22,066 nt of DNA from Verrucomicrobiales bacterium (GCA_003452185.1 DMJJ01000318.1:1-22066); one strand, 5' to 3'; counted from the stretch's first letter, positions 1-7,776 are shown. Numbers and translations: made by a program. The notes: generated by a model from the sequence alone, not told the origin.

Positions 1-348
1 CCCATTCTTCGACGGGCTGTTAGAGGTGGTCGAGGCATTGATCTCGATTCCCGAACGCTGGCCGCCTGAGTTGGCACCGAGAAACGCATCAGCCCGAAAA
101 GCGATCTCCTGCAGGTCCGCTCCGCCAGGAGGGAGAGCTGTAAAGAGCGATGCATCGTACACCTGCTGGTAGCGCCTCCAAAAGAGCGCACTGTCAGTGT
201 ACTCGAAATAGGCGTTACCATCCTCGGTGAAAGCATCGCTGGGCGTTACCACACTGACAAAGGTCGCCGCGGTCATGGGTCGCGCAAGAACCACCGAAAC
301 CAACGCAAGGAGCATGAGCCGTAGTGTGGAGGAGAGCCGGGGACTCAT
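1..348 (-). CDS. Possible separate second PEP-CTERM-like secreted protein (partial)
   Basis: ATG 348 opens a unit with its own signal peptide: MSPRLSS, a hydrophobic run LMLLALVSVVLA, then a likely cleavage after TAA. A start here makes biological sense even though it lies inside the longer open frame. The mature part is clearly paralogous to the upstream unit. Both have a VTP motif, then QQVYDASLF, then ALPPGG, then an FR.D stretch, in the same order and spacing. The C-terminus lies beyond the window, so its own PEP-CTERM signal cannot be checked. No Shine-Dalgarno precedes this ATG. Function is unknown. The pair looks like a tandem duplication of an exported surface protein. Confidence 0.55.
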   Translation of the reverse strand, partial: MSPRLSSTLRLMLLALVSVVLARPMTAATFVSVVTPSDAFTEDGNAYFEYTDSALFWRRYQQVYDASLFTALPPGGADLQEIAFRADAFLGANSGGQRSGIEINASTTSNSPSKNG

Positions 349-1239
349 AAGAAGCAAAGCGTCAGGACGTCGTACCAGACCGGTGGGGTAGAACAGGGTA
401 GCGTATACCCCCACCGAGAGGTAATGGGTAGCTGACCACACCGCTTCGACCAGCGTGGGGTCGGCCCCAGGAGCAGGCCGTGCCAAAGAGGTCAGAGGAG
501 AAGGATCGGGTGAACGCCGGAAACGGAGGGCTACGGCAAGAAGGCCGAGCGAGGCGAGGGCCCACAGCGTGGCGGGCTCGGGGACCTCGAAGATGAACTC
601 CGTCACAAGACCATCGGAGCTGAGCCAACCTGAGTTTCCGCCCTGGTCTAAGTCCTGCACACTCGACATGCCTTGGGCGCGGACCGCATCCAAGGGGAAC
701 CCCACCCTGAAGTTCTGGATGTCCATGAACAAGTTCCCCTTGGCTGGGTCGTATACATACCCAGGTCCGCGGGTGGAATACCCAGGCCCCCAACCGGACG
801 GGGGAGAAATGTGCCCCCCGTTCCAGCCGCTGTGGATCAGAGTAACATCGCCGAAGTCGAGAAACACAGCGCGCCGCTCCCCGCTGTTTTCGGCGTAGAC
901 AGGGCTGAGGCTGCCAACCGGCGTCTGGGTTACCGCAAGCTCGATCTGGGTCCCCGTAGCCACCAAGGTGCAGTTGCAGCCACTCAGGTCGGAACGGAAT
1001 TCAATCGACTTAATGATCCCTCCCCCCGGCGGCAGGGCGGCGAAGAGCGAGGCATCATAGACCTGTTGAAAGTGACCGAACGGCACTATCCACCGGATAG
1101 GGTCATCTCGATTCACAGCACTCTCGGGAGTCACGATGTGGAGGTACGTTACAGCTCCCATCGTGAGCTGGGACGGGGCTAGCAGGAACCCCAGCCAAAG
1201 GATCCGCCGCATGGCTGGAGGTAATCGGTATTGTTTCAT
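1..1239 (-). CDS. Tandem PEP-CTERM secreted proteins in one open frame (3' end outside window)
   Basis: From ATG 1239 the frame stays open to base 1 with no stop (413 codons), so it continues beyond the window. The first unit begins MKQYRLPP and has a signal-peptide-like stretch around residues 10-29. A roughly 190-residue exported domain of unknown function follows. The unit ends with a PEP-CTERM sorting signal: VPEPATL, a hydrophobic helix, then RFRRS, near base 510. Such proteins normally stop a few residues later, but here the frame runs through about 55 low-complexity codons into a second unit with its own signal peptide (ATG 348). In the family, the signal directs proteins to an exosortase at the cell envelope, often for a polysaccharide matrix. 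An in-frame ATG also exists at 1335, but 1239 gives a proper signal peptide. No Shine-Dalgarno is visible. Base composition looks less GC-rich than the neighbours. Two genes with a lost stop is as likely as one long gene. Confidence 0.72.
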   Translation of the reverse strand, partial: MKQYRLPPAMRRILWLGFLLAPSQLTMGAVTYLHIVTPESAVNRDDPIRWIVPFGHFQQVYDASLFAALPPGGGIIKSIEFRSDLSGCNCTLVATGTQIELAVTQTPVGSLSPVYAENSGERRAVFLDFGDVTLIHSGWNGGHISPPSGWGPGYSTRGPGYVYDPAKGNLFMDIQNFRVGFPLDAVRAQGMSSVQDLDQGGNSGWLSSDGLVTEFIFEVPEPATLWALASLGLLAVALRFRRSPDPSPLTSLARPAPGADPTLVEAVWSATHYLSVGVYATLFYPTGLVRRPDALLLMSPRLSSTLRLMLLALVSVVLARPMTAATFVSVVTPSDAFTEDGNAYFEYTDSALFWRRYQQVYDASLFTALPPGGADLQEIAFRADAFLGANSGGQRSGIEINASTTSNSPSKNG

Positions 1240-1335
1240 GGCCAATGCTTTGGTCGCGTCTGCATTGATTCCCGACCCCCTGAGCCCACCCCGGCCCTCC
1301 TTGCTCCCAAAAACAGGATCCCGCACACCACCCAT

Positions 1336-1351
1336 TCGCCCCTCCGGGCGA
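1336..1351 (-). terminator. Candidate terminator hairpin downstream of DAHP synthase
   Basis: Six-base arms TCGCCC and GGGCGA enclose a four-base loop, 33 bases past the DAHP synthase stop. On the minus strand no U-run follows directly; a run of five T comes about 20 bases later. The stem is GC-rich, so an intrinsic terminator is plausible but weakly supported. Confidence 0.3.
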
Positions 1352-1384
1352 CGCCATCGCGAGCCCCTGCCCCGTTCCACCCAA

Positions 1385-2458
1385 CTACCGCGACAGCGGT
1401 GTCGAGCTGCGGGCCTTGGCGAGGGCCGCATGCCCATGGCGGAGCATCCGCTCGGTGGTTTCCCACCCCACGCACGCGTCTGTCACGGAGACGCCGTAGC
1501 GAAGCTGGCCCAGGTCGGACGGAATCGGCTGGTTTCCATCCCCGAGGTGGCTCTCGACCATCATCCCGATGAGGGCGGTGTTTCCCTCCGCGCGTTGCGC
1601 GATGACGTTCTGCCAGACCTCCTCCTGTCGGGTGTGGAGCTTCCCGGAATTCGCATGGCTGCAATCGACCATGAGCCCCTGGCGAAGCCCCGCCTTCTTC
1701 AACTGCTCGACGGCGGAGGCGATGCTCGCGGCATCATAGTTGGTGGCCAGGCGCCCCCCACGCAGCACCACATGCCCATCGGGGTTCCCTGCGGTCCGGA
1801 TGATGCTGGTCGCCCCGTCCCGGTCGATGCCGAGGAAGCTGTGGGGATGCATCGCCGCCTTCATCGCATCCATCGCGATCTGCAGCCCGCCGTCGGTCCC
1901 GTTCTTGAACCCGACCGGCATCGAGAGCCCGCTCGCCATCTCCCGATGGGTCTGGCTCTCGGTGGTCCGGGCTCCGATGGCCGCCCAGGAGACCAGGTCA
2001 GCGGTGTACTGGGGGGTGATGGGATCCAGGAACTCGGTCGCGGCCGGGAGCCCCATCTCGTTGATCTGAAGCAAAAGCTGAAGCGCCCGTCGAAGCCCGG
2101 TCTCAACGTCGTACGACCCATCGAGGTGGGGGTCGTTGATAAGCCCCTTCCATCCGATGGTCGTCCGGGGCTTTTCAAAGTAAACCCGCATGACGAGGCA
2201 GAACTGGTCGGCCAACTCCTGCCGAAGCGCATTCAGGCGGGTGGCGTACTCCATCGCCGCCACCGGGTCGTGGATCGAGCACGGCCCGATCACCACCAGC
2301 ATCCGGGGATCCTTTTGGTCGAGGATTTCCATCACCTCGTGACGCCCACGGACCACGGTCCGGTTGGCTGACTCGGTGGTCGGGATCGCCAGCTTCATGG
2401 CGGCCGGAGTGGTCAGCCGCACCGCCTGGCGCACCCGCAAATTGTTCGTCTGCTCCAT
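1385..2458 (-). CDS. aroG: 3-deoxy-7-phosphoheptulonate synthase, class I (DAHP synthase)
   Basis: Condenses phosphoenolpyruvate with erythrose 4-phosphate, the committed step of the shikimate pathway, in the cytoplasm. The 357-residue length matches the roughly 350-residue AroF/G/H family, and the sequence resembles E. coli AroG throughout. Visible motifs are GPCSIHDP (58-65), EKPRTTIGWKG (95-105), GARTTESQ (162-169) and GFKNGTDG (183-190). The metal ligands are all present: Cys60, His268, Glu302 and Asp327. ATG 2458 is chosen because the homologous region begins at once; the frame is open further upstream but that part is unrelated. An AGGA lies 12 bases before the start. The N-terminal region and the residues of the inhibitor pocket (around Pro149 and Ser179) are kept, so feedback control is likely, but which amino acid inhibits cannot be told. 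The aroF/aroG/aroH choice is therefore nominal. It stands alone, divergent from the next gene. Confidence 0.95.
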   Translation of the reverse strand: MEQTNNLRVRQAVRLTTPAAMKLAIPTTESANRTVVRGRHEVMEILDQKDPRMLVVIGPCSIHDPVAAMEYATRLNALRQELADQFCLVMRVYFEKPRTTIGWKGLINDPHLDGSYDVETGLRRALQLLLQINEMGLPAATEFLDPITPQYTADLVSWAAIGARTTESQTHREMASGLSMPVGFKNGTDGGLQIAMDAMKAAMHPHSFLGIDRDGATSIIRTAGNPDGHVVLRGGRLATNYDAASIASAVEQLKKAGLRQGLMVDCSHANSGKLHTRQEEVWQNVIAQRAEGNTALIGMMVESHLGDGNQPIPSDLGQLRYGVSVTDACVGWETTERMLRHGHAALAKARSSTPLSR

Positions 2459-2605
2459 AAAAAATCGAGATCCTGCCGCGCCCGTCGGGGAACGCAGGAG
2501 GAGGAGTACTAAACCATCCCCCGGGGGAAAATGAAACCTGTTTCTGGGCGATTTTCGTGACTTGCACCCCGGTGCCCCGCAGGTGCTTACTGATCCCGCC
2601 AACGT

Positions 2606-3442
2606 ATGCGCCTCGACGCCCACCAACACTTCTGGAACCTGGCCCAGTTTCCCCATCCCTGGATCACCCCGGAGCTCCCCGCCCTGCGCCGCGACTTCGG
2701 CCCGGCGGACCTCAAGCCTCACCTCGAACGCCATTCGCTCGACGGAAGCATCCTGGTCCAGACCTTCTCCAGCCTCGAGGAGAGCCGCTTCTTCCTGTCG
2801 CTGGCCACCCAGCACCCCTGGATCCGCGGGGTGGTGGCCTGGGTCGACCTGACCGACCCGGATGTGGGGGAGACCGTGGAGGCACTGCAGGAACATCCGA
2901 AGTTTGTCGGCATCCGCCACGTGGTGCACGATGAGCCAGATCCCCTCTGGCTGAACCGGCACGAGGTCATGGCCGGGCTCGCCACCCTGGAGCTTCATCG
3001 GGTGCCGTATGACCTCCTGCTCCGACCGCAGCATCTTCCGGCAGCCATCGAGGTGGCACGCCACTACCCGGGCCTTCCCCTCGTGGTCGATCACATCGCG
3101 AAGCCACGGATCGCCCAGGAGGGGTGGGGGGAGTGGGCGGAAGGGATCCGGTCGCTGGCCCGGTTTCCGAACGTCTGGTGCAAGCTCTCCGGGATGATCA
3201 CCGAGGCGGCCCGCGGGGGGTGGAAGCCGGAGGACCTCAAGCCGTACGTCCGCCATGTGCTGGAGGTGTTCGGGCCGGAGCGCCTCATGTACGGAAGCGA
3301 CTGGCCGGTCTGCCTGCTGGCGGGAAGCTACGATCAGGTGGTGGAGGCGCTGGAGGCCAACCTGAAGGATCTCTCCACGCAGGATCGGGAGAGGATCTGG
3401 GGGGAAAGCGCCGCCGCCTTTTACGGCATCCGCCCGCACTGA
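2606..3442 (+). CDS. Amidohydrolase family protein (sugar-lactonase-like, COG3618 type)
   Basis: A 278-residue cytoplasmic TIM-barrel hydrolase of the Amidohydro_2 family, which includes L-fuconolactonase and L-rhamnono-lactonase. It starts MRLDAHQHFW with the metal/catalytic His6 and His8. GIRHVVHDE (102-110), VDHIAKP (161-167, His163) and MYGSDWPVC (228-236, Asp232) follow in the order usual for this family. There is no signal peptide or membrane segment. ATG 2606 places the HQHFW motif at its normal distance from the N-terminus; no good Shine-Dalgarno is seen. No sugar-catabolic neighbours are present, so the substrate is open; hydrolysis of a sugar-acid lactone is inference from the family. 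The 147-base gap to the divergent DAHP synthase gene must hold both promoters. Confidence 0.92.
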   Translation: MRLDAHQHFWNLAQFPHPWITPELPALRRDFGPADLKPHLERHSLDGSILVQTFSSLEESRFFLSLATQHPWIRGVVAWVDLTDPDVGETVEALQEHPKFVGIRHVVHDEPDPLWLNRHEVMAGLATLELHRVPYDLLLRPQHLPAAIEVARHYPGLPLVVDHIAKPRIAQEGWGEWAEGIRSLARFPNVWCKLSGMITEAARGGWKPEDLKPYVRHVLEVFGPERLMYGSDWPVCLLAGSYDQVVEALEANLKDLSTQDRERIWGESAAAFYGIRPH

Positions 3443-3520
3443 GCGACGAAGGCGGGAATGACAACCGCTGAGTCGGAGTTCAGGAAAAGAAGGGAGTGTT
3501 TCCTGGTGCGAAGCACCCCA

Positions 3521-3631
3521 AGCCCGGATTTCACGCCCGATCGCTTTGAAAACAGGGAGGGCAGGGAGACCCGAGGCAACCCTCTGGACAGACGAGGGGG
3601 TATGACAGACGAGGGGGTATAAATCCGGGCT
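3521..3631. repeat. 11-bp perfect inverted repeat in a convergent intergenic spacer
   Basis: AGCCCGGATTT (3521-3531) is exactly inverted as AAATCCGGGCT (3621-3631), the second arm touching the cheB stop codon. Between them lie 89 bases, including the 17-bp tandem repeat. The spacer 3443-3629 also has a small GGTGC-GAA-GCACC hairpin (3505-3517). No gene was found in it. The arms could form a long stem, or mark a small dispersed repeat element. No transposase or target duplication was seen. Confidence 0.6.
3587..3620 (+). repeat. Perfect 17-bp direct tandem repeat, two copies
   Basis: GACAGACGAGGGGGTAT occurs at 3587-3603 and again, directly abutting, at 3604-3620. It ends ten bases before the cheB stop codon. 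It could be a short minisatellite or part of a dispersed repeat with the flanking inverted arms. Confidence 0.85.
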
Positions 3632-4808
3632 ACGCCGCGGCCTGCCGGTTGAGGCTGGCGAGCCGGCGCTGGATGACCTGGTGCATGTCGCCGAGTCCTG
3701 CGACCTGGTCGACGACTCCAAGCTCCTGGGCGGCCGCGGGCATTCCGAACACCACGCTGCTCTTCTCGTCCTGGGCGATGTTGATTCCGCCCGCCTCGCG
3801 GATGCATTTCATCCCGAGGGCGCCATCCCGTCCCATGCCCGTCAGGAGCACCGCGAGCGCGTGTCGGCCCGCGGCCGCGGCCGCGGTGCGGAAGAGGACA
3901 TCCACCGCGGGGCGTTGATGGTGTTCCTCGGGGGCCCGGGTCAGGCGGACCAGGTAGCGATCCCCCTTCCAATGGAGTTCCATGTGATACCCGCCGGGAG
4001 CCACCAGGGCGAGGCCGGGCCGGACGTGATCGCCATCCACCGCCTCCCGGACCTCGAGCTCGCACTGGGTGTTGAGCCGGTTGGCGAACGACTTCGAGAA
4101 GGCCGCGGGAATGTGCTGCACGATGCAGATGCCGGGCATTTCCCTCGGAAGCTGGGTCAGCACCTGTTTGATCGCCTCGGTGCCGCCGGTGGAGGCCCCG
4201 ATCAGCAGCACCTGCCGGGGGTGGAACGGGACGCTGGCCGGAGGGGTCTTGGGGGCTGATGCCTCCTCAAACACCGAGACGTTCGGCTGGGGCCGCGGCG
4301 ACGGCGGCGGCGGCGGGACGGTCGATCGATAGGCCGGGGCCGGGGCGGACCCGGAAAAGCTCCCGGAAAACGGGGGACGAACGGTCGCGGGGGCGGGGCC
4401 CCGTCGGAGACGGCTCAGGATCCTCACCGAGCCGACCACCTTGGCAGCCAGGGGAACTCCGCCCACGGCTCCCGCGCGGGAGCGGGGCAGGACATCGAGG
4501 GCCCCGGCGCTCAGGAGCTCGACCGCCAGATCGGACCCGGGATCGGCCCCTTCGGCGATGACGATGATCGGGATGGACGAGTGGCTGGCCAGCCGCTTGA
4601 CCAGCAGCTGGGCATCGACCCGGGAGGGGCCCGGCTCGACCACCAGGACGTCCGCCTGGAGGGTCCCTTCCACGAAGGCGTCGGTCAGCGGATCGTCGAC
4701 CTTGCCGACCAGTTCAAGATCGGGCGCGGCGAGGATCGCGTCCCCCAGCGACTTGCGCAGGGAGAGGGTCCCCGCGGCGAGGAAGACCTTGAGTTTTTCC
4801 GTGGCCAT
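3630..4808 (-). CDS. cheB: CheB-type chemoreceptor methylesterase with a degenerate receiver domain
   Basis: Removes methyl groups from (and deamidates) glutamyl residues of chemoreceptors, resetting sensitivity. The 392-residue protein from ATG 4808 has an N-terminal receiver-like fold (about 5-115), a Pro/Ala-rich linker (about 135-190), and a CheB catalytic domain (about 196-390). The catalytic triad is complete: Ser206 in LIGASTGG, His232 in IVQHIP, Asp328 in GMGRDG. The receiver is not normal. The acidic pair of a VDDS motif is Ala-Ala (11-12), and the phospho-accepting Asp is Glu58 (DVLVVEPGP). Phosphorylation by CheA is therefore unlikely, and Glu may mimic the active state. A TTG at 4895, overlapping the upstream gene, would add 29 residues including a His/Pro run; ATG is preferred, though neither has a Shine-Dalgarno. 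It lies 55 bases after the Sel1-repeat gene, in one run with mcp and cheW. Confidence 0.93.
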   Translation of the reverse strand: MATEKLKVFLAAGTLSLRKSLGDAILAAPDLELVGKVDDPLTDAFVEGTLQADVLVVEPGPSRVDAQLLVKRLASHSSIPIIVIAEGADPGSDLAVELLSAGALDVLPRSRAGAVGGVPLAAKVVGSVRILSRLRRGPAPATVRPPFSGSFSGSAPAPAYRSTVPPPPPSPRPQPNVSVFEEASAPKTPPASVPFHPRQVLLIGASTGGTEAIKQVLTQLPREMPGICIVQHIPAAFSKSFANRLNTQCELEVREAVDGDHVRPGLALVAPGGYHMELHWKGDRYLVRLTRAPEEHHQRPAVDVLFRTAAAAAGRHALAVLLTGMGRDGALGMKCIREAGGINIAQDEKSSVVFGMPAAAQELGVVDQVAGLGDMHQVIQRRLASLNRQAAA

Positions 4809-4838
4809 GTGCGAGTGCGGATGCGGATGCGGGTGCGC
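4809..4838 (-). repeat. Imperfect hexamer repeat (His-Pro codons) just before cheB ATG
   Basis: Five near-identical hexamers of the type (A/G)TGCG(G/C/A), read on the plus strand, sit between the Sel1-repeat gene stop and the cheB ATG. In the cheB frame on the minus strand they read as alternating His with Pro or Ser. They would be translated only if cheB begins at TTG 4895. Confidence 0.7.
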
Positions 4839-4863
4839 GTCGGGATGGACTGCCGGAGCGGCC

Positions 4864-5478
4864 TCAGGCCGCGCGCTGTGCCTCCGTTCGGCCAAAGGTG
4901 CTGAATCGCTTGTGAAACAAGGCTCTCGCCTTCCTGAGATCCTCGATCGAGAGCGCCTCGACGATGGTCTCCACGGCCCCGGCGGCCACGGTGTCCCCGA
5001 GCTCCGCGCTCAGACAGAACCAGGAGTACGCCTCCACAAGATCGAGCGGCACGCCACGCCCTTGGGCATAGGCGAGCCCAAGGTTGAACTGGCCGACGGG
5101 GTGTCCCTGCTCCGCCGCCCGCCGAAACCATTTCACTGCCTCGGTGTCGTTTTGCGGCACCCCCTGGCCGGTGGCGTACCGGACTCCCAGGCTGTCCTGG
5201 GCCCCGGCGTGCCCCTGCTCGGCGGCCTTCCGGAGAAACAGGGTTGCCTTGTCGGGATCCTGGGCGACCCCCTGGCCGTTCAGGTAGCAGACCGCCAGGC
5301 GGTATTGCGCCTCCGCGACCCCCTGGTCCGCGGCCCGTTGAAACCACCGGGCCGCGCCCCCGAGATCGGGCACGGCGGCCTCGGCGAGCTCCCGTCCCAG
5401 CGCGAACTGGGCCTTGGAATCCCCGCGTTCAGCCCTTGCTTTGAGTTCCGGATCTACCTGTCGTGTTGTCTCCTTCAT
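4864..5478 (-). CDS. Sel1-like repeat protein in the chemosensory cluster
   Basis: A 204-residue protein made almost entirely of Sel1-like (TPR-related) helical repeats. Four full copies of about 36 residues lie at 19-53, 54-89, 90-125 and 126-161, each ending in a form of RRAAEQG and containing G.GV. A weaker fifth follows at 162-192. There is no signal peptide, so it is probably cytoplasmic. Such repeats bind other proteins and often act as adaptors or scaffolds. A GGAGAGG about five to ten bases before ATG 5478 is one of the better ribosome sites here. It sits between the chemoreceptor gene (60 bases upstream) and cheB (55 bases downstream) in the same direction. A role in organising or tuning the signalling complex is inferred from that position only. 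Confidence 0.9.
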   Translation of the reverse strand: MKETTRQVDPELKARAERGDSKAQFALGRELAEAAVPDLGGAARWFQRAADQGVAEAQYRLAVCYLNGQGVAQDPDKATLFLRKAAEQGHAGAQDSLGVRYATGQGVPQNDTEAVKWFRRAAEQGHPVGQFNLGLAYAQGRGVPLDLVEAYSWFCLSAELGDTVAAGAVETIVEALSIEDLRKARALFHKRFSTFGRTEAQRAA

Positions 5479-5538
5479 GGTGCCCTCTCCAGATGGCCTT
5501 CATGCAGCGTGTTGGTGAACCTTCAACCGAACCTCCCA

Positions 5539-7776
5539 TCAAAAATCACGGAATGTCCCCTCGAGCGACACCCCTTCGCCCGGGGTGGCCTTGGCGGCCG
5601 CGCCGGGGCGTGTCGGAGTGCTGCTGCCCCCTTCCGGCGGCGGCATTGGGATGCCTCCCGCCGGGGCCGGCTCCGAAGCCTTTGGCGCGGCGGGCGTCCG
5701 GTGGGCCGTGGCGGTCGCCTTACCCTTGGCAACGGGCCGCGGTGCGGCGGACCGCGGCGGGACGGGCTGCCCCGCGGAGCCCGACGGGGACGCCACGGCG
5801 GCGATGCTTCCCCCCTTCACGAGGGCGGTCACGATGGCCAGAGACTCGAGCTGCGAGGCGGACTGCGCCTTGAGCTGTTCGGCGGCGCTGGCGGTCTCCT
5901 CCGCGCTCGCGGCCGTCGACTGCACCACCTTGTCGATCCGGCTCACGGCGGTGTTCACCTGCTGGATCCCGCTGCTCTGTTCCAGGGCTCCGCTGGCGAT
6001 TTCCTCCATGACATGGTTGACCTTCGAGGTCTGCTGGCTGATCGCCTCGAAGGAACGCTCCACCTGGCCGGCGCGCTCGGTCACCTCGAGCAGGCTCGCC
6101 ACGACCCGCTCGCTGGCACGGACCCCGTTGGTGCTCTTTTGCACCGAGTCCTCGATCCGCTGCGCGGTGTCCTTGGCGGCTTGGGCGCTCCGCTGGGCAA
6201 GGTTTCGAACCTCGTCCGCCACCACGGCGAACCCAAGGCCTGCCTCCCCGGCCCGCGCCGCCTCGACGGCGGCGTTCAACGCCAGGATGTTGGTCTGAAA
6301 GGCAATCTCGTCGATCGTCTTGACGATCTTGGCCACCTCGCTGCCCGAAACCTCGATCTCCTTCACCGCGGTCTGCATATGCTCCACGGCCCCCCGGATC
6401 TGGCCCACCGTCTCCCCCATGGCGTGGAGCGCTGCGGCCCCCTCGGTGGCGGACTGGGTGGCCTGGGCCGACTGCTCCCGGGCGCTCGTCGCGTTCTCGG
6501 AGCTCCGCTTGGTCATGCTGGCGATCTCCTCGAGCGCGGCACCGGTCTCCTCCAGGGAGGCGGCCTGGTCACTCGCCCCCTCGGCGAGCGAATGGCTCGC
6601 GGTGGCGATCTCGGTGGACGCGGCCGCGACCCCCTCGGCAATGGAGTGAAGGGTTTCGAGCTGCTGGATGACGGGGCGACTCAGCGAGCGGCCGATCAGC
6701 CAGGCGGCACCGAAGAGGACCACGATGGTGATCGCCACCAGGATCAGGGTGTTGCGCCGCGCGGCGAACAAATGGTCCAGCGCCTCCCGCTCGGGCACCT
6801 GCAGAAGAAGATTCCATCCAAGCCCCGGGAAGCCGAGCGCCCCCTTGGAGTGGGCATACCCGGTCATCTGCGCCTCCTTGGTGCGGGGGTTCACGGAGTG
6901 GCCGTGGCCCGATTGTCCCGCGATGGCCAGAGCCGCGACCTCCGAGTCCGATTCCCCGGGCTTCGGCTTCAGGAGAGCCGTCATGTCGTGTTCGACCTTG
7001 GTCGCCCCTCCCGACTGGGCCGGTTCAAACGCGACAAGCACCCTCCCCTTCGAGTCGAGGAGCGTGAGCCGCGCGCCGTCGTAGCCCCGGTTCTTGGCGT
7101 CGGCGTAGCAATCCTGAACGATCTCCTCGACAAGGGAGAACGCCGCGCGGTTGTACCAGATCCCGAGCACCTTCCCGGACGAATCCTTGACGGGAGCGGC
7201 AAACCCGACCACGAGCCCTTCGGTGCCGTAGACTTTCTTCACATCCTCGTCCACATGCACATCCTCCACCACCGTCCCGTCCAGCAGGTCGCTCTTTAGG
7301 AACTTGCCCGCCTGGGCATCCTGAAACCAGGAGGCCTCCTTGTAGTTCTTTTGATACAAGTCGGCGGTGGCGATCGGCTTCCCATCCGGGGCGTGATCGT
7401 TGACCGCGATGACCTTGCCCTCGAGGTCGACGAACATGGACAGCAGGTAGAAGCCGTAAAGGTTGGCGTATTGGTTGGCGACCTCGGCGATCCGGTTGGT
7501 TGCCGACCCGACCTGGTACCAGGAGGACTTTTCCCGCACCGCGGTGTTCACCCCGAAGGCCTGGACATCGCCGTATCGTTCGAAGAGGTTTCGGTCAATC
7601 TTCTGGATCGCGGCCACCGCGGCCGTCCGCTGCGATTCGCCCAGTTCCTCCCCAAGCCCGTTCATCGACTTGGTGCTCATCGCGTACAGGATGAGAAGCG
7701 GGAGGGTGCCGATCACGACAAACCCGATGATCAGCTTGACCGTGAGGCTTAGGGAGCTTGCTGAATGCTGTTTCAT
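5539..7776 (-). CDS. Methyl-accepting chemotaxis protein (transmembrane chemoreceptor)
   Basis: A 745-residue inner-membrane receptor. TM1 is about 12-32, the periplasmic sensor about 33-341 (Cache-like by size and position, ligand unknown), TM2 about 343-362. The cytoplasmic signalling domain carries the canonical hairpin tip EIAFQTNILALNAA (490-503) and EAARAGEAGLGFAVVADEVR (505-524). By hand count each arm is about two heptads longer than in E. coli Tsr, suggesting a 40-heptad class. Between TM2 and the first conserved signalling helix (from about 387) there are only about 25 residues, so the HAMP domain is absent or halved. After the signalling domain comes an 85-residue Pro/Ala/Gly-rich tail ending FRDF, resembling a tethered docking end but without the usual Trp. 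ATG 7776 is used because the membrane anchor follows directly; an in-frame ATG at 7836 adds 20 unlikely residues. CheW is 251 bases upstream. Confidence 0.95.
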   Translation of the reverse strand: MKQHSASSLSLTVKLIIGFVVIGTLPLLILYAMSTKSMNGLGEELGESQRTAAVAAIQKIDRNLFERYGDVQAFGVNTAVREKSSWYQVGSATNRIAEVANQYANLYGFYLLSMFVDLEGKVIAVNDHAPDGKPIATADLYQKNYKEASWFQDAQAGKFLKSDLLDGTVVEDVHVDEDVKKVYGTEGLVVGFAAPVKDSSGKVLGIWYNRAAFSLVEEIVQDCYADAKNRGYDGARLTLLDSKGRVLVAFEPAQSGGATKVEHDMTALLKPKPGESDSEVAALAIAGQSGHGHSVNPRTKEAQMTGYAHSKGALGFPGLGWNLLLQVPEREALDHLFAARRNTLILVAITIVVLFGAAWLIGRSLSRPVIQQLETLHSIAEGVAAASTEIATASHSLAEGASDQAASLEETGAALEEIASMTKRSSENATSAREQSAQATQSATEGAAALHAMGETVGQIRGAVEHMQTAVKEIEVSGSEVAKIVKTIDEIAFQTNILALNAAVEAARAGEAGLGFAVVADEVRNLAQRSAQAAKDTAQRIEDSVQKSTNGVRASERVVASLLEVTERAGQVERSFEAISQQTSKVNHVMEEIASGALEQSSGIQQVNTAVSRIDKVVQSTAASAEETASAAEQLKAQSASQLESLAIVTALVKGGSIAAVASPSGSAGQPVPPRSAAPRPVAKGKATATAHRTPAAPKASEPAPAGGIPMPPPEGGSSTPTRPGAAAKATPGEGVSLEGTFRDF

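Noticed and set aside
1136..2371. 411-codon plus-strand open frame
   Set aside because: It is antisense to DAHP synthase and has no recognisable domain.
2459..3721. N-terminal extension of DAHP synthase to 778 residues
   Set aside because: The extension is the reverse of the amidohydrolase gene, and homology to the synthase begins at ATG 2458.
4441..7299. 952-codon plus-strand open frame
   Set aside because: It is antisense to cheB, the Sel1-repeat gene and the MCP gene, all with clear domains. The translation is low-complexity (Arg/Gly/Leu-rich) and shows no domain.
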